A stretch of 64,000 nt of DNA from CBFFRJ01 sp051486985 (GCF_051486985.1 NZ_JAHVDV010000010.1:1-64000); one strand, 5' to 3'. Positions 14,021 to 22,301 are shown, numbered from the stretch's first letter. Translations and numbers: made by a program. Notes: generated by a model from the sequence alone, not told the origin.

Positions 14021-14402
14021 ACAAGCCATATTTGAGTCTACTTTGATATGCTGCCTGAATTGTAATCGGCGGCAGGAAGATAAGATTCACGATTAAAAGG
14101 CCTCGCATATTGCGGGGCTTTGTCGTTTCTGGAGGGTGTGATTATGTGCAAATAATACGGATTGACCGCAGCCGAAAGGCAATGCAGTAGTCATGATGCT
14201 GCCCTGAGTAGCCACTGGGCGAGCCTGTGTAGTGACGGGTTAAGGTTCTGATATCAAAACAAGCTCCGGTAAAGCAGCGCGACGGCCAGCCGCGCACCGG
14301 TTATCAGCGGCGATGATGCGACAGCACCTCAAGGGCATGAGCGTGGCCACTACGGTTAGTGGCGAAGAATTCAGATCCCTGGCTATATGCCGGGGTTTTT
14401 AT
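14021..14402 (+). other. Untranslated late leader region after Q
   Basis: About 380 bases without a convincing gene. A weak hairpin (GCCTCGC/GCGGGGC, about 14,099-14,119) follows the end of Q, and tR' lies at the right end. The late promoter PR' and the Q loading site should be here. An extended -10 (TGATATGCT, 14,044-14,052) is visible, but I cannot assign a matching -35 with confidence. The transcript from PR' to tR' would be a small untranslated RNA. Confidence 0.6.
14377..14400 (+). terminator. tR'-like terminator before phage tRNA
   Basis: A stem CCCTGGC/GCCGGGG with one mismatch and a TATAT loop, followed by five T residues. It lies directly upstream of the tRNA gene and before the lysis genes, the position of tR', which Q must overcome. 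Confidence 0.7.
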
Positions 14403-14478
14403 TTGCCTGTAGCTCAGCGGACAGAGCAGCCGCCTTCTAAGTGGTTGGTCGCTGGTTCAAATCCAGCCAGGCAGACCA
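14403..14478 (+). tRNA. tRNA-Arg, anticodon UCU
   Basis: A 76-base cloverleaf with the CCA end encoded. The acceptor stem is TTGCCTG with CAGGCAG (first pair a wobble) and the D stem GCTC/GAGC. The anticodon stem is GCCGC/GTGGT with loop CTTCTAA giving anticodon TCT, and the T stem is GCTGG/CCAGC with TTCAAAT. It reads AGA, a codon rare in enterobacterial hosts. It lies between Q and the lysis genes, as arginine tRNAs do in Shiga-toxin phages, so it would be made in quantity only during late transcription. Confidence 0.92.
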
Positions 14479-14535
14479 TACCCAGCCAGGGTATTTTCGG
14501 CAACCCCATGGCCGACATTGCAGTGCTCACATCTT

Positions 14536-14558
14536 CCCGCCATGAGCGGGTTTTTATT
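14536..14558 (+). terminator. Intrinsic terminator after phage tRNA
   Basis: CCCGC, loop CATGA, GCGGG, then five T residues. It ends the tRNA transcript unless Q-modified polymerase reads through. Confidence 0.75.
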
Positions 14559-14560
14559 TC

Positions 14561-14616
14561 AGGCCTCGGGAAACTTCAATCAGAGTTTTGTCGTTAATGC
14601 AGCTCGAGGCCTTTTT
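14561..14616 (+). terminator. Long-loop terminator before holin genes
   Basis: AGGCCTCG (14561-14568) pairs exactly with CGAGGCCT (14605-14612) across a 36-base loop and is followed by T residues. Together with the preceding terminator it guards the lysis genes. Confidence 0.5.
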
Positions 14617-14636
14617 CTTCTACACACGGAATGCTT

Positions 14637-15035
14637 ATGTCTGAGCCACTCACTGTTGTCAGCGGCATTACATCGGCTGCGGTCGGTGTAACGTTCGCCA
14701 CGCTATTCCCGGAAGCCACGCCTGCGGTGATGCTCGGGTCGCTTGCCGGTACAGCATTATACGTGCTGACCTCAGACCCTCATCAACTCTGGAAGCAGGC
14801 GATATTTGCGCTGATTTCATTTATCAGCGGCGTGTTCTTCTCGGTGCCGATGGCAAAAATCATGGCAGGGATTATCAACACCCCTCTCAGCCTGATGACG
14901 CCCCCGGCATCTATCGAAGTCTCTCCTGCCGTAGGGGCAATCGTTACTGCTTCCATATCCGTGGCAGTCCTGCTGCGCATTCTCCGCAAATCAAAAACGG
15001 GGAACATGCCAGGGCTGGGGGAGGAAGACAAATGA
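14637..15035 (+). CDS. Putative holin, first of two
   Basis: A 132-residue membrane protein with about four hydrophobic segments, near residues 6-25, 30-46, 52-80 and 95-117, and a polar tail ending GLGEEDK. The ATG at 14637 is preferred over 14631 because of spacing to the weak CGGA ribosome binding site. Its place, before a second small membrane protein and the endolysin, indicates a holin that triggers lysis. It overlaps the next gene by four bases. Confidence 0.72.
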   Translation: MSEPLTVVSGITSAAVGVTFATLFPEATPAVMLGSLAGTALYVLTSDPHQLWKQAIFALISFISGVFFSVPMAKIMAGIINTPLSLMTPPASIEVSPAVGAIVTASISVAVLLRILRKSKTGNMPGLGEEDK

Positions 15036-15307
15036 CATGGCAACTGTTCCTGATGGACGCAAACGCCATCGTGTGCCTGCTCATCATGTTCAGGCTGATG
15101 TTTTTTCGCAAAGAAGGTAAACGCCACCGCCTGCTGGTGGCCGTTCTGGCATATCTGGTCATCCTGGCCGCCGGCTTTAATGCCTTCAGTATTCTTCTCG
15201 GCCACTACGTACAGGTTAATCTCGGTGATCTGCTACTTAACTCCGTCATCTGCATGGCGGTGTGGCTGGCGCGCGGGAACCTGGCAAAGGTCGTTATAAC
15301 GGAGTAG
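15032..15307 (+). CDS. Putative three-span holin or antiholin
   Basis: A 91-residue protein with three hydrophobic segments (about 10-26, 35-58 and 66-80) and positive residues in the first loop (FFRKEGKRHR). It resembles the three-span putative holins of enterobacterial phages. Two adjacent holin-like genes are common in this phage group, and one may serve as antiholin; sequence does not tell which. Confidence 0.72.
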   Translation: MTWQLFLMDANAIVCLLIMFRLMFFRKEGKRHRLLVAVLAYLVILAAGFNAFSILLGHYVQVNLGDLLLNSVICMAVWLARGNLAKVVITE

Positions 15308-15310
15308 TCC

Positions 15311-15751
15311 ATGCAAACCAGCGAGAAAGGTATTGCCCTGATCAAGCAATTCGAAGGCTGCAAGCTTACTGCTTACCAGGATAGCGTCGGAGTGTGGACG
15401 ATCGGCTATGGCTGGACTCAGCCTGTCGACGGAAACCCGATTCGTGCCGGGATGAGGATTAATCAGGAAGCGGCGGAGCGCCTATTGAAGGCTGGGCTGA
15501 TCAGTTACGAAAACGACGTGTCACGCCTGGTTAAAGTCAGTGTGACTCAGGGGCAGTTCGATGCTTTGGTGTCGTTCACGTATAACCTCGGCACCCGGTC
15601 GCTGTCTACATCAACCCTGCTGCGTAAACTCAACGCCCGTGATTATGCTGGTACCGCTGATGAGTTCCTGCGCTGGAATAAAGCTGGCGGAAAAGTCCTG
15701 AATGGGCTTACACGTCGGCGCGAGGCAGAGCGTGCTCTGTTCCTGTCGTGA
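15311..15751 (+). CDS. Endolysin, T4-lysozyme type (GH24)
   Basis: A 146-residue lysozyme with the catalytic triad Glu15 (FEG), Asp24 (AYQDSVG) and Thr30 (WTIGYG). It cuts the N-acetylmuramic acid to N-acetylglucosamine bond of peptidoglycan. There is no N-terminal signal-anchor segment, so it should accumulate in the cytoplasm and be released by the holin. It overlaps the Rz gene by four bases. Confidence 0.93.
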   Translation: MQTSEKGIALIKQFEGCKLTAYQDSVGVWTIGYGWTQPVDGNPIRAGMRINQEAAERLLKAGLISYENDVSRLVKVSVTQGQFDALVSFTYNLGTRSLSTSTLLRKLNARDYAGTADEFLRWNKAGGKVLNGLTRRREAERALFLS

Positions 15752-16218
15752 TTGCCGCGCTTGTTAAGCGTTACTGGTTGCAACTGGCGGTATTGGCGCT
15801 AATCGGCTTGCTGGTGTTCTTTGTGAATCACTACCGTGATAACGCCATTGCCTATAAAGAGCAGCGCGATAAAGCGAAGGGCGACCTGCTGCTGGCGTAC
15901 GACACCATTAACGATATGAAGGTGCGCCAGCGTGACGTTGCCGCACTGGATGAGAAATACACGAAGGATTTAGGAGATGCCAAAAAGCAGCTTGATGATC
16001 TGCAGCGTTGCGTTAGCTCTGGCAAGTGTGGGCTGCGAGTCAACGCAAAATGTCCCACGAACGGAACGGCCAGCACCACCAGCGTGGATGATGGCAACAC
16101 CGCCCGACTTACTGACGCCGCTGAACGGGATTATTTCACCCTCAGAGAGCGAATCGAAACGGTCACCAAACAACTGACAGGTCTGCAAGCGTATGTGCGT
16201 GAGCAGTGTCTGAAATAA
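15748..16218 (+). CDS. Rz: Rz-like inner-membrane spanin
   Basis: A 156-residue protein starting at GTG within the endolysin stop (GTGA). One N-terminal membrane segment (about 12-28, LAVLALIGLLVFFVNHY) anchors a periplasmic coiled-coil (about 35-85). A second helical region is at the C-terminus. With Rz1 it fuses inner and outer membranes at the last step of lysis. An Rz1 gene is nested inside it. Confidence 0.85.
   Translation: MIAALVKRYWLQLAVLALIGLLVFFVNHYRDNAIAYKEQRDKAKGDLLLAYDTINDMKVRQRDVAALDEKYTKDLGDAKKQLDDLQRCVSSGKCGLRVNAKCPTNGTASTTSVDDGNTARLTDAAERDYFTLRERIETVTKQLTGLQAYVREQCLK
15977..16177 (+). CDS. Rz1: Rz1-like outer-membrane lipoprotein spanin
   Basis: A 66-residue lipoprotein in the +1 frame wholly within Rz. 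The signal peptide ends in the lipobox LASVGC, with Cys20 lipidated. The mature part is proline-rich (RPAPPAWMMATPPDLLTPL), as in Rz1. Nested coding in the +1 frame is the lambda arrangement. Confidence 0.85.
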   Translation: MPKSSLMICSVALALASVGCESTQNVPRTERPAPPAWMMATPPDLLTPLNGIISPSESESKRSPNN

Positions 16219-16242
16219 AAAAAAGCCCTCTCGTGGGAGGGC
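16217..16242 (-). terminator. Leftward intrinsic terminator
   Basis: On the minus strand GCCCTC and GAGGGC pair perfectly around a six-base loop and are followed by eight U residues. Rightward there is only an A run before the stem. No leftward gene is evident to its right, so its client transcript is unknown. Confidence 0.65.
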
Positions 16243-16537
16243 AATATTGCAGACAACTTCTAATGGGATACAAGCGTTCCGCCAGAGCAGAGTTGAGGAG
16301 TGAATTCTCATCCCTGAGATCAGCCCTGGTGAGGCGCTCTTTCCTTATGACTCGCACTGAGTCTGGCTGAAAAAGAGTATTTAACAAGCGTAAGCGTGGA
16401 AGAAAGCCATATGCAAGAGCGGGATTTAGTATGCAGTTAAAAGGCTTCTTTAAGAAATATCCGGGATGGTGATTCCTGCGCCTTATGAAAAAATAACCTA
16501 TGATTTTTATAAGCTTGGGTATGAACAAGGAGTATGT
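16243..16537. other. Non-coding stretch after the lysis genes
   Basis: No supportable gene is seen between the Rz stop and the ATG at 16,538. Weak reading frames on both strands lack ribosome binding sites. A leftward terminator borders it at 16,217-16,242, so a leftward untranslated RNA is possible. Confidence 0.5.
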
Positions 16538-16711
16538 ATGAAACAAGAAGAGCTGGAGCGTAAAGTTGAGGAAGAAATTTCTGCTTTTATTAGTAAAAAA
16601 ATTGCAGAGATCCGCAAAAAAACTGGCAAAGAGGTTTCTGAGATTGAGTTTATACCGAATGAAACCATGTCTGGTCTTGAAGGATATGCAGTAAAAATAA
16701 AGCTTATATAA
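16538..16711 (+). CDS. 57-residue helical moron protein
   Basis: The ATG at 16538 follows AAGGAGTATGT, a good ribosome binding site. The protein begins with a strongly charged helix (EELERKVEEEISAFISKKIAEIRKKTG) and ends in a beta-like segment. The DNA is richer in A and T than the lysis genes. It sits just before the GrlR-like gene and may belong to the same inserted segment. The function is unknown. Confidence 0.55.
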   Translation: MKQEELERKVEEEISAFISKKIAEIRKKTGKEVSEIEFIPNETMSGLEGYAVKIKLI

Positions 16712-16858
16712 AGTGAAAAGAGCTGCTTAGGCACATTTTTTCTTGGCATTACAGCAGGCATTCACTGAGTGCCTGCGATAATGAGTAATGTTTTGCTGCT
16801 CTCATTTAAGAATCGTATAATTTTTCCCCCGTACGGAAAAATTACTAAGGATGCAAAA

Positions 16859-17185
16859 ATGAAAGATGGCATTTACAAGGTGGTTTTTGACAGCAATGTT
16901 AATCCCAACGGACAATGTGACGGGATAGTTTCAATTCGTGATAATCATATAAATGGTGGTGATTACGTATGCTTTTACCGCGGATTAATCAAGTCTAGTG
17001 GCGTAACTCTTCAAGTGGTGCGCCACAATCCTAACGACACCACTGTTTTTAATGGTGTCGACAGTGTAGATCTTGCGCTTCAGTTTGAGGAAGTAGGTGA
17101 AGGCGCTGTTTTCAACGGTAGTGTCTTGAGCAGACCCGATTTAACTATCAGTGGCAGCTTAAAATTTCTTAGTGATCTTATTTAA
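16859..17185 (+). CDS. GrlR-like regulatory protein
   Basis: A 108-residue protein of the GrlR fold: MKDGIYKVVFDSN, then GDGIVSIRDNHINGGDYVCFYRG, and alternating beta strands to the end. GrlR of attaching-effacing E. coli binds and inhibits the activator GrlA of the LEE island. Prophages also carry GrlR-like genes of unknown target. I chose ATG 16859 because the alignment with GrlR starts there and AAGG lies upstream. AT-rich DNA and a downstream terminator suggest a moron. No GrlA-like gene is in the window. Confidence 0.7.
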   Translation: MKDGIYKVVFDSNVNPNGQCDGIVSIRDNHINGGDYVCFYRGLIKSSGVTLQVVRHNPNDTTVFNGVDSVDLALQFEEVGEGAVFNGSVLSRPDLTISGSLKFLSDLI

Positions 17186-17224
17186 TTGTTGAATTACCTC
17201 CCTGTAGTTCTTCATTGTCATCAC

Positions 17225-17250
17225 AAAGGCCACTTTCAAGTGGCCTTTTT
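17225..17250 (+). terminator. Strong intrinsic terminator after GrlR-like gene
   Basis: AAGGCCACTT and AAGTGGCCTT form a perfect ten-pair stem with a two-base spacer (effectively a tetraloop), then T residues. It insulates the moron from the packaging genes. Confidence 0.85.
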
Positions 17251-17276
17251 AATGGCTTAACCATAGGAAGATAACC

Positions 17277-17909
17277 ATGGGGAATGAAGCCGAACGCCGA
17301 CCACTGCCAACAACTACATTCGTTGAAGAGTTCGCCCCCCACACCCGCCTGATACCCGCTGAAGGTGTTTACGAATGGGTGCAGGAGCAAATCATTGCCG
17401 ATGCTGGGCATCTGCATAATCCTGACCACTTCCACCTCGCAGACGCTGATATAGCGTTTATGTGGGCATCAGGCTCATTCGCGAAGAAAGGGCGCTACGT
17501 TCTCGGTCAGGCCGAACAGGTAATGCTGCGCGCTGGTGGATGGCAAAAGGCCCGAATGGAACAGCAGATGTATGAATGGTTCGGGCGCATCCCGAAGTTC
17601 ATCATCACGCTTGCTGCCGATTACTGCTCCCAATGTAGCGACCTCGAATTTTGCGCGCTGGTGGAGCACGAGCTTTACCACGTTGCCCAGGCCACCGATG
17701 ATTTTGGCGCACCTAAGTTCAACAAAGAGACCGGGCATCCAGTGCTTACTTTGCGAGGTCACGATGTCGAAGAGTTCGTAGGTGTCGTAAGGCGTTACGG
17801 TGCCAGTGTGGAAGTGCAGGAGTTGGTTGATGCGGCAAATGCTCCAGCGGAAGTCTCTCACCTCAATATCGCCAGGGCATGCGGAACGTGCATGCTGAAA
17901 CTGGCGTGA
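17277..17909 (+). CDS. Putative phage metallopeptidase
   Basis: A 210-residue protein with the zinc-metallopeptidase motif H131-E132-L-Y-H135 in VEHELYHVAQ. A further conserved region lies near residues 150-170 (LRGHDVEEFVGVVRRYG). It matches the putative phage metallopeptidase family that sits just upstream of the small terminase gene in many enterobacterial siphoviruses. Its substrate is unknown; head maturation or host interference are possibilities. Confidence 0.75.
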   Translation: MGNEAERRPLPTTTFVEEFAPHTRLIPAEGVYEWVQEQIIADAGHLHNPDHFHLADADIAFMWASGSFAKKGRYVLGQAEQVMLRAGGWQKARMEQQMYEWFGRIPKFIITLAADYCSQCSDLEFCALVEHELYHVAQATDDFGAPKFNKETGHPVLTLRGHDVEEFVGVVRRYGASVEVQELVDAANAPAEVSHLNIARACGTCMLKLA

Positions 17910-17942
17910 ATTTTATGACTGATTATGACAGGCAGGTGATTT

Positions 17943-18392
17943 ATGGCGGCACTGAAAGGTGAGGTCAAAGCCTTCATCGTTCAGTCTCTTGCCTGCTTCG
18001 ATACCCCCTCTCAGGTGGTTGAGTCGGTCAAAAAAGAATTTGGCCTGAGCATCACACGCCAGCAGGTCGAATCTCATGACCCGACGAAAGCAAACGGCAA
18101 GGGGCTTGCGCAGAAATGGGTTGCGCTATTCAACGGAACCCGTAAGCGATTCCAGACCGAATTAAGCGACATTCCGATCGCCAACAAGGCTTATCGTCTC
18201 CGTGCGCTTGACCGGATGATGACCAGAGCTGAGGGAATGAAAAACATGGCGCTGGCCGCTTCTCTGATGGAGCAGGCCGCAAAAGAGGTCGGGGACGCAT
18301 ACACGAACAAACAAAAGGTTGAGCACTCTGGTGGGGTAGCAGTTAGCTCAGTGGCTTCGGTCATGGATGAGATAGGAGATGAAGACCTGTAA
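17943..18392 (+). CDS. Terminase small subunit, DUF2280 type
   Basis: A 149-residue protein with an N-terminal helix-turn-helix-like region (VKAFIVQSLACFDTPSQVVESVKKEFGLSITRQQVESHDP). A helical middle and an acidic end (MDEIGDEDL) follow. This is the DUF2280 form of small terminase subunit and precedes the large subunit by nine bases. It should bind the packaging start site and load the motor. Confidence 0.75.
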   Translation: MAALKGEVKAFIVQSLACFDTPSQVVESVKKEFGLSITRQQVESHDPTKANGKGLAQKWVALFNGTRKRFQTELSDIPIANKAYRLRALDRMMTRAEGMKNMALAASLMEQAAKEVGDAYTNKQKVEHSGGVAVSSVASVMDEIGDEDL

Positions 18393-18401
18393 GGAGTCAC
18401 T

Positions 18402-19877
18402 GTGTTAACAGAAAAGCAGAGAACGCTCCTGAAAAACAGGTTCTGGCGCCTCAACAACCTCTACAAAATTAAAGACAAGAACGGCAAATGCGTAACATTC
18501 AAAATGACTCCCGAACAACTGGAGTATTTCGATGGGATGCATGACCGCAACGTCATTTTGAAGGCTCGCCAGCTTGGCTTCACAACTGAGGTCTGCATCA
18601 TTCAGCTGGATCTGGCTATCTTCCACAAAAAAGAATGCGCACTGATCGCCCACTCGCTTCCTGACGCTGAAAGGTTGTTCCGCAACAAGACTCAATTCGC
18701 CTATCAGCGAATGACCGATGACATAAAACTGGCAAACCCCCTGGTCAAAGAGACCACGAGTGAATACGTGTTCTCAAAAGGGGGGAGCGTAACGGTTTCA
18801 ACGTCATTTCGTGGCGGGACGCTATACAGCCTTCATGTGTCAGAGTTCGGGAAGATATGCGCAAAGTACCCGGAGAAGGCGAAGGAGATTGTTACCGGCG
18901 CTTTTGAAGCCGTTCCACTCGGCGGCGTTATTACTCTGGAAAGTACGGCTGAAGGCCGCGCGGGATATTTCTACGACTACTGCCAGGACGCTGAGAAAGC
19001 GCTGTTGCAGGGGAAAGAATTATCCAATCTGGACTGGAAGTTTTTCTTCTTCTCCTGGTGGAAGAATCCGCAGTACGCCATCGACCCGGTAGAGCCTCTG
19101 CCGCAGCGCCTGGTTGATTACTTCGCCGAAATGGAGGCTAAGCACGGCGTTGTCGTCAACGAGCGCCAGCGCGCCTGGTATTACGCCAAAGAGAAAACGC
19201 TCGGCGACGATATGAAGCGGGAATACCCGACCATACCAGCTGAGGCATTCCAGCAGTCGGTTGAGGGCGCGTATTACGCCAAACAATTCCGCTGGCTCTA
19301 CACCAACAAGCGCATCGGCACTCTGCCTGATAACTCCCACCTCCCGGTTCATACCTTCTGGGATATCGGCGTGGGCGACTCCACGGCGATCTGGTTTGTT
19401 CGTGAGGTTGGTACCGAATTCCACGTTATCGACTACTACGAAAATTCAGGAGAGGGCCTGCGGCACTACATGAAGGTGCTGAAAGACCGCGGCTATGAGT
19501 ACGGCGAGCACTGGGGCCCACACGATATAGAAAACCGCGAATTCGGCGCAGACGCGAAGTCACGCAAAGAGCTGGCGCAAGAAGGCTATGAGATTGACGG
19601 CCAGATGTACTCAATGACGTTTAATGTCGTGCCAAAAACAGGCGTTGATACTGGCATTGAATCGGTACGTGAAATCCTCCCGGCCTGCGTATTCGATGAA
19701 GAGAAGTGTGCTGAGGGCATTTCCCACCTTGAGGGGTATCGCAAAGAATGGGATGACAAGCGAGGCTGCTGGAAAGATAAACCTCTCCACGATTTTACCT
19801 CTCACGGTGCAGACGGCTTCCGCTACTTCGCTGTTGCGAAGAACAACCGCAAGCAGGTCGGCGCAGTATTCTTCTAA
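18402..19877 (+). CDS. Terminase large subunit
   Basis: A 491-residue protein starting at GTG after AAGGAG. It has a P-loop-like segment at NVILKARQLGFTTEV (about residues 49-63) and further ATPase motifs near residues 75-185. Acidic nuclease residues appear in HTFWDIGVGDSTAIW (about 312-326), HDIENREFGAD and near the end. It powers DNA entry into the prohead and cuts the concatemer. Length and domain order are normal. Confidence 0.88.
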   Translation: MLTEKQRTLLKNRFWRLNNLYKIKDKNGKCVTFKMTPEQLEYFDGMHDRNVILKARQLGFTTEVCIIQLDLAIFHKKECALIAHSLPDAERLFRNKTQFAYQRMTDDIKLANPLVKETTSEYVFSKGGSVTVSTSFRGGTLYSLHVSEFGKICAKYPEKAKEIVTGAFEAVPLGGVITLESTAEGRAGYFYDYCQDAEKALLQGKELSNLDWKFFFFSWWKNPQYAIDPVEPLPQRLVDYFAEMEAKHGVVVNERQRAWYYAKEKTLGDDMKREYPTIPAEAFQQSVEGAYYAKQFRWLYTNKRIGTLPDNSHLPVHTFWDIGVGDSTAIWFVREVGTEFHVIDYYENSGEGLRHYMKVLKDRGYEYGEHWGPHDIENREFGADAKSRKELAQEGYEIDGQMYSMTFNVVPKTGVDTGIESVREILPACVFDEEKCAEGISHLEGYRKEWDDKRGCWKDKPLHDFTSHGADGFRYFAVAKNNRKQVGAVFF

Positions 19878-19888
19878 GGAGCTCATCA

Positions 19889-21340
19889 GTGAGTGAATTA
19901 AGCACCGGGGAAAAATTCCTCGTTAATGCCCTTGCTGATGCTATAGGGCGCCAGCGCATGCTTTATGCAGGGCGTAATGGCAATGTGAAGCGCACTAAGC
20001 TTTGGGACGAGTTTGGTTACCCCGATAAGCTTACTTTCGATAATTTCTATCGCCAGTATCGTCGCGGCTCTACGGGGTTTTCGGCGGTACACAAGCTGCT
20101 CGACGCTTGTTGGGTTGATCTGCCCACCATCATTGATGGCGACGAGGACAGGGAGTCAACAGCCACGACGGCGTGGGAAAAAGCCGTTACTAAGCTGATG
20201 AAAAAGCATTGGGCGAAAATCAAGGATGCCGATCGCCGCAATATGGTGGGCCGTTATTCTGCGTTATTGATTCAGGTGCGTGACAGCCGGGACTGGAGCG
20301 AGCCAATTGATGTCGATGTAGTGAAAAAACTCGGCAGCAAAGCACTGGTGAAACTCATACCAGCGTGGGAGCCTCAGATCCTGCCAGGCAACCTGGATAT
20401 CGATACCTGGTCTGAAACTTACGGGCAGCCTGTAAGCTATCAGTTTAATGAGCAACCTGTCGGTGATGAGGGAACCTACAAGAGCCCGCGCTCGGTGCAG
20501 GTACACCCTGATCGCATCATTCTGCTTTGTGAAGGTTCTGAGGATGACAACATCCTCTCCGGAATTCCGCTACTGGAGGCTGGCTATAACGACCTCCTGG
20601 ACATCGAGAAAACGAAGGGCGGCAGCGCCGAGGGCTTCCTGAAAAACGCGAGCCGTACGGTTGTGACTGAGTTTGATGAAAAGGTAAGTATTGATTCACT
20701 GATCAAGCAGGCGAAAGAAGCCGGTTATGACAAACTCAGTGACGCAATGAATGACAAGGTGTCGAAACTCAATAGCGGTACCGATGCAGCACTGGTTACC
20801 CAAGGAGGAAAAACCTCGGTACTCTCTGTCGCCGCCGCCGACCCAACGCCGAGCTGGACAGTTTCGGCAAACTCGTTCTCCTCAACAATTCAATGTCCGT
20901 TCAACATTATGTTTGGCAAACAGACAGGCAATCTCGCCTCTGAAGAGGATAAAACGGCCTGGGCGAATCGTTGTAACGGTCGCCGCTGGGGCTTCCAGTC
21001 AGACGTTATTACCCGCGTAATTGAGCGATTCTGGATGGTCGGCATTATTGAACCTCCCGCGTCCGGTGAGGTGTCATTGGTCTGGTCAGATTTACTGGCC
21101 CCGAGCGAGAAAGAAAAGCTGGCCAACATGGCGGTGATGGCTGACGTGGCGACGAAGACCCAGCAAGCCTTTGGCACTCCGGCTGTCGATGAGAACGAGG
21201 TGCGCGCCGTCGGAGAACTGGAGCCACGGAAGGAGCCAGAAACGCCAGACCCTAACGCAAAACCACCCGGTAAGGATCCGCTGACAGATGATGATGACAG
21301 TGCAGACCCGAATCGGGACGCCAATCGTACCGCGCAATAA
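19889..21340 (+). CDS. Portal protein, DUF1073 type
   Basis: A 483-residue portal of the DUF1073/Phage_portal_3 class. Typical segments are FSAVHKLLDACWVDLPTII (about residues 63-81) and IQCPFNIMFGKQTGNLASEEDKTAW (about 333-357). The C-terminal tail is acidic (EPETPDPNAK to DDDDSADPN). It forms the twelve-fold DNA channel at the head vertex. Database entries of this family may carry an anti-CBASS Acb1 name; position between terminase and MuF-like genes makes portal the right call here. Confidence 0.85.
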   Translation: MSELSTGEKFLVNALADAIGRQRMLYAGRNGNVKRTKLWDEFGYPDKLTFDNFYRQYRRGSTGFSAVHKLLDACWVDLPTIIDGDEDRESTATTAWEKAVTKLMKKHWAKIKDADRRNMVGRYSALLIQVRDSRDWSEPIDVDVVKKLGSKALVKLIPAWEPQILPGNLDIDTWSETYGQPVSYQFNEQPVGDEGTYKSPRSVQVHPDRIILLCEGSEDDNILSGIPLLEAGYNDLLDIEKTKGGSAEGFLKNASRTVVTEFDEKVSIDSLIKQAKEAGYDKLSDAMNDKVSKLNSGTDAALVTQGGKTSVLSVAAADPTPSWTVSANSFSSTIQCPFNIMFGKQTGNLASEEDKTAWANRCNGRRWGFQSDVITRVIERFWMVGIIEPPASGEVSLVWSDLLAPSEKEKLANMAVMADVATKTQQAFGTPAVDENEVRAVGELEPRKEPETPDPNAKPPGKDPLTDDDDSADPNRDANRTAQ

Positions 21341-22268
21341 AGCGGACCCCACGCAGTCAGCGCGGCAGGTAGGGCGAATGTTTCGTGACATCGATGAGCG
21401 CTATCTGACGATAAAGCGTCGTCTGAAAGCGCTGTTTGACCAGCGCCTGTCCGGGCAGTTTCGCGAAACTAACGGCGAGCAGTCCTGGCTGATGTGCAAC
21501 AACGAGGGTGCAGAGCCTTCGCTGTATCAGATTAACGCTGGCCGCTATATCTACGACATGTCGGCTGCGCAACTTGCTGACCTGCTCCAGATTGTCCAGA
21601 CCATCCTGGATGACGCTTTACTCGACGGTGGCAGTCAGAACCTCTGGGCGCTGGATTATGTTTCAGCAGAATATGAGCGAGGTACGCGCAACGCTTTCAC
21701 CAACCTGTCAGTGCAGTCTCAGGCCTACGCCAGCCAGACCACATTGCAGCAACTGCTATCCAGCCCGGCCTACCAGAACCAGATAGCCAGCGCCTACATC
21801 AGTACATACAGCGACTGGAAGGGTGTCAGCGATGCAGCGCGTGTGGATCTGGCGAACGTCATCGCAGACTCAATAGGTCGTGGCGTTAACCCTCGTGAGA
21901 CGGCCAGCGTCATCAGCAAGCGTCTCGATGTGTCGATGTCGAAAGCAAAGAACATCGCTCAGACTGAGCAGGTCGGCGCGCTGCGCCAGGCGCAGTGGAA
22001 TGAAACAGACTGGGCCGCTGACCGTCTCGGGCTGAATACCGGGCTGATGTGGCTGTCTGCACTTAAGCCTACGACGCGGAGCTGGCACGCCAGTCGGCAC
22101 GGCAGGGTCTACATCACGGAAGAGGTGCGTGATTTCTACGCCGAAAACGGCAACCGGTATAACTGCTACTGCAGCCAGATTCCGGTACTGCTCAATGACG
22201 ACGGCAGCATATTCAACGAAGGGTTGGCGGATAAGCTTGCAAAAGAAAGAAAAAAGTGGCTCGCTTAA
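21288..22268 (+). CDS. MuF/SPP1 gp7-like minor head protein
   Basis: A 326-residue protein whose C-terminal part (about residues 190-315) fits the Mu gpF-like head morphogenesis domain: ARVDLANVIADSIGRGVNPRE, KAKNIAQTEQVGALRQAQW and NRYNCYCSQIPVL. It overlaps the portal gene by 53 bases in another frame, common for portal-MuF pairs. Such proteins bind the portal and are packaged with or near the DNA. No C-terminal toxin domain is fused. Start codons at 21288, 21291 and 21294 are all possible. Confidence 0.82.
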   Translation: MMMTVQTRIGTPIVPRNKADPTQSARQVGRMFRDIDERYLTIKRRLKALFDQRLSGQFRETNGEQSWLMCNNEGAEPSLYQINAGRYIYDMSAAQLADLLQIVQTILDDALLDGGSQNLWALDYVSAEYERGTRNAFTNLSVQSQAYASQTTLQQLLSSPAYQNQIASAYISTYSDWKGVSDAARVDLANVIADSIGRGVNPRETASVISKRLDVSMSKAKNIAQTEQVGALRQAQWNETDWAADRLGLNTGLMWLSALKPTTRSWHASRHGRVYITEEVRDFYAENGNRYNCYCSQIPVLLNDDGSIFNEGLADKLAKERKKWLA

Positions 22269-22301
22269 TTAACTACGCACATCAATAGTTAAGGCGAGAA
22301 A

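Noticed and set aside
14313..14597. A 94-codon rightward frame across the late leader
   Set aside because: It reads straight through the terminator, the tRNA gene and another terminator and has no ribosome binding site.
16163..16546. A 127-codon leftward frame after Rz
   Set aside because: Composition is unlike a protein, there is no ribosome binding site, it overlaps the Rz end and it passes through the leftward terminator.
19889..21340. Anti-CBASS Acb1 function for the DUF1073 protein
   Set aside because: Genome position and sequence are those of a portal; no phosphodiesterase motifs were found.
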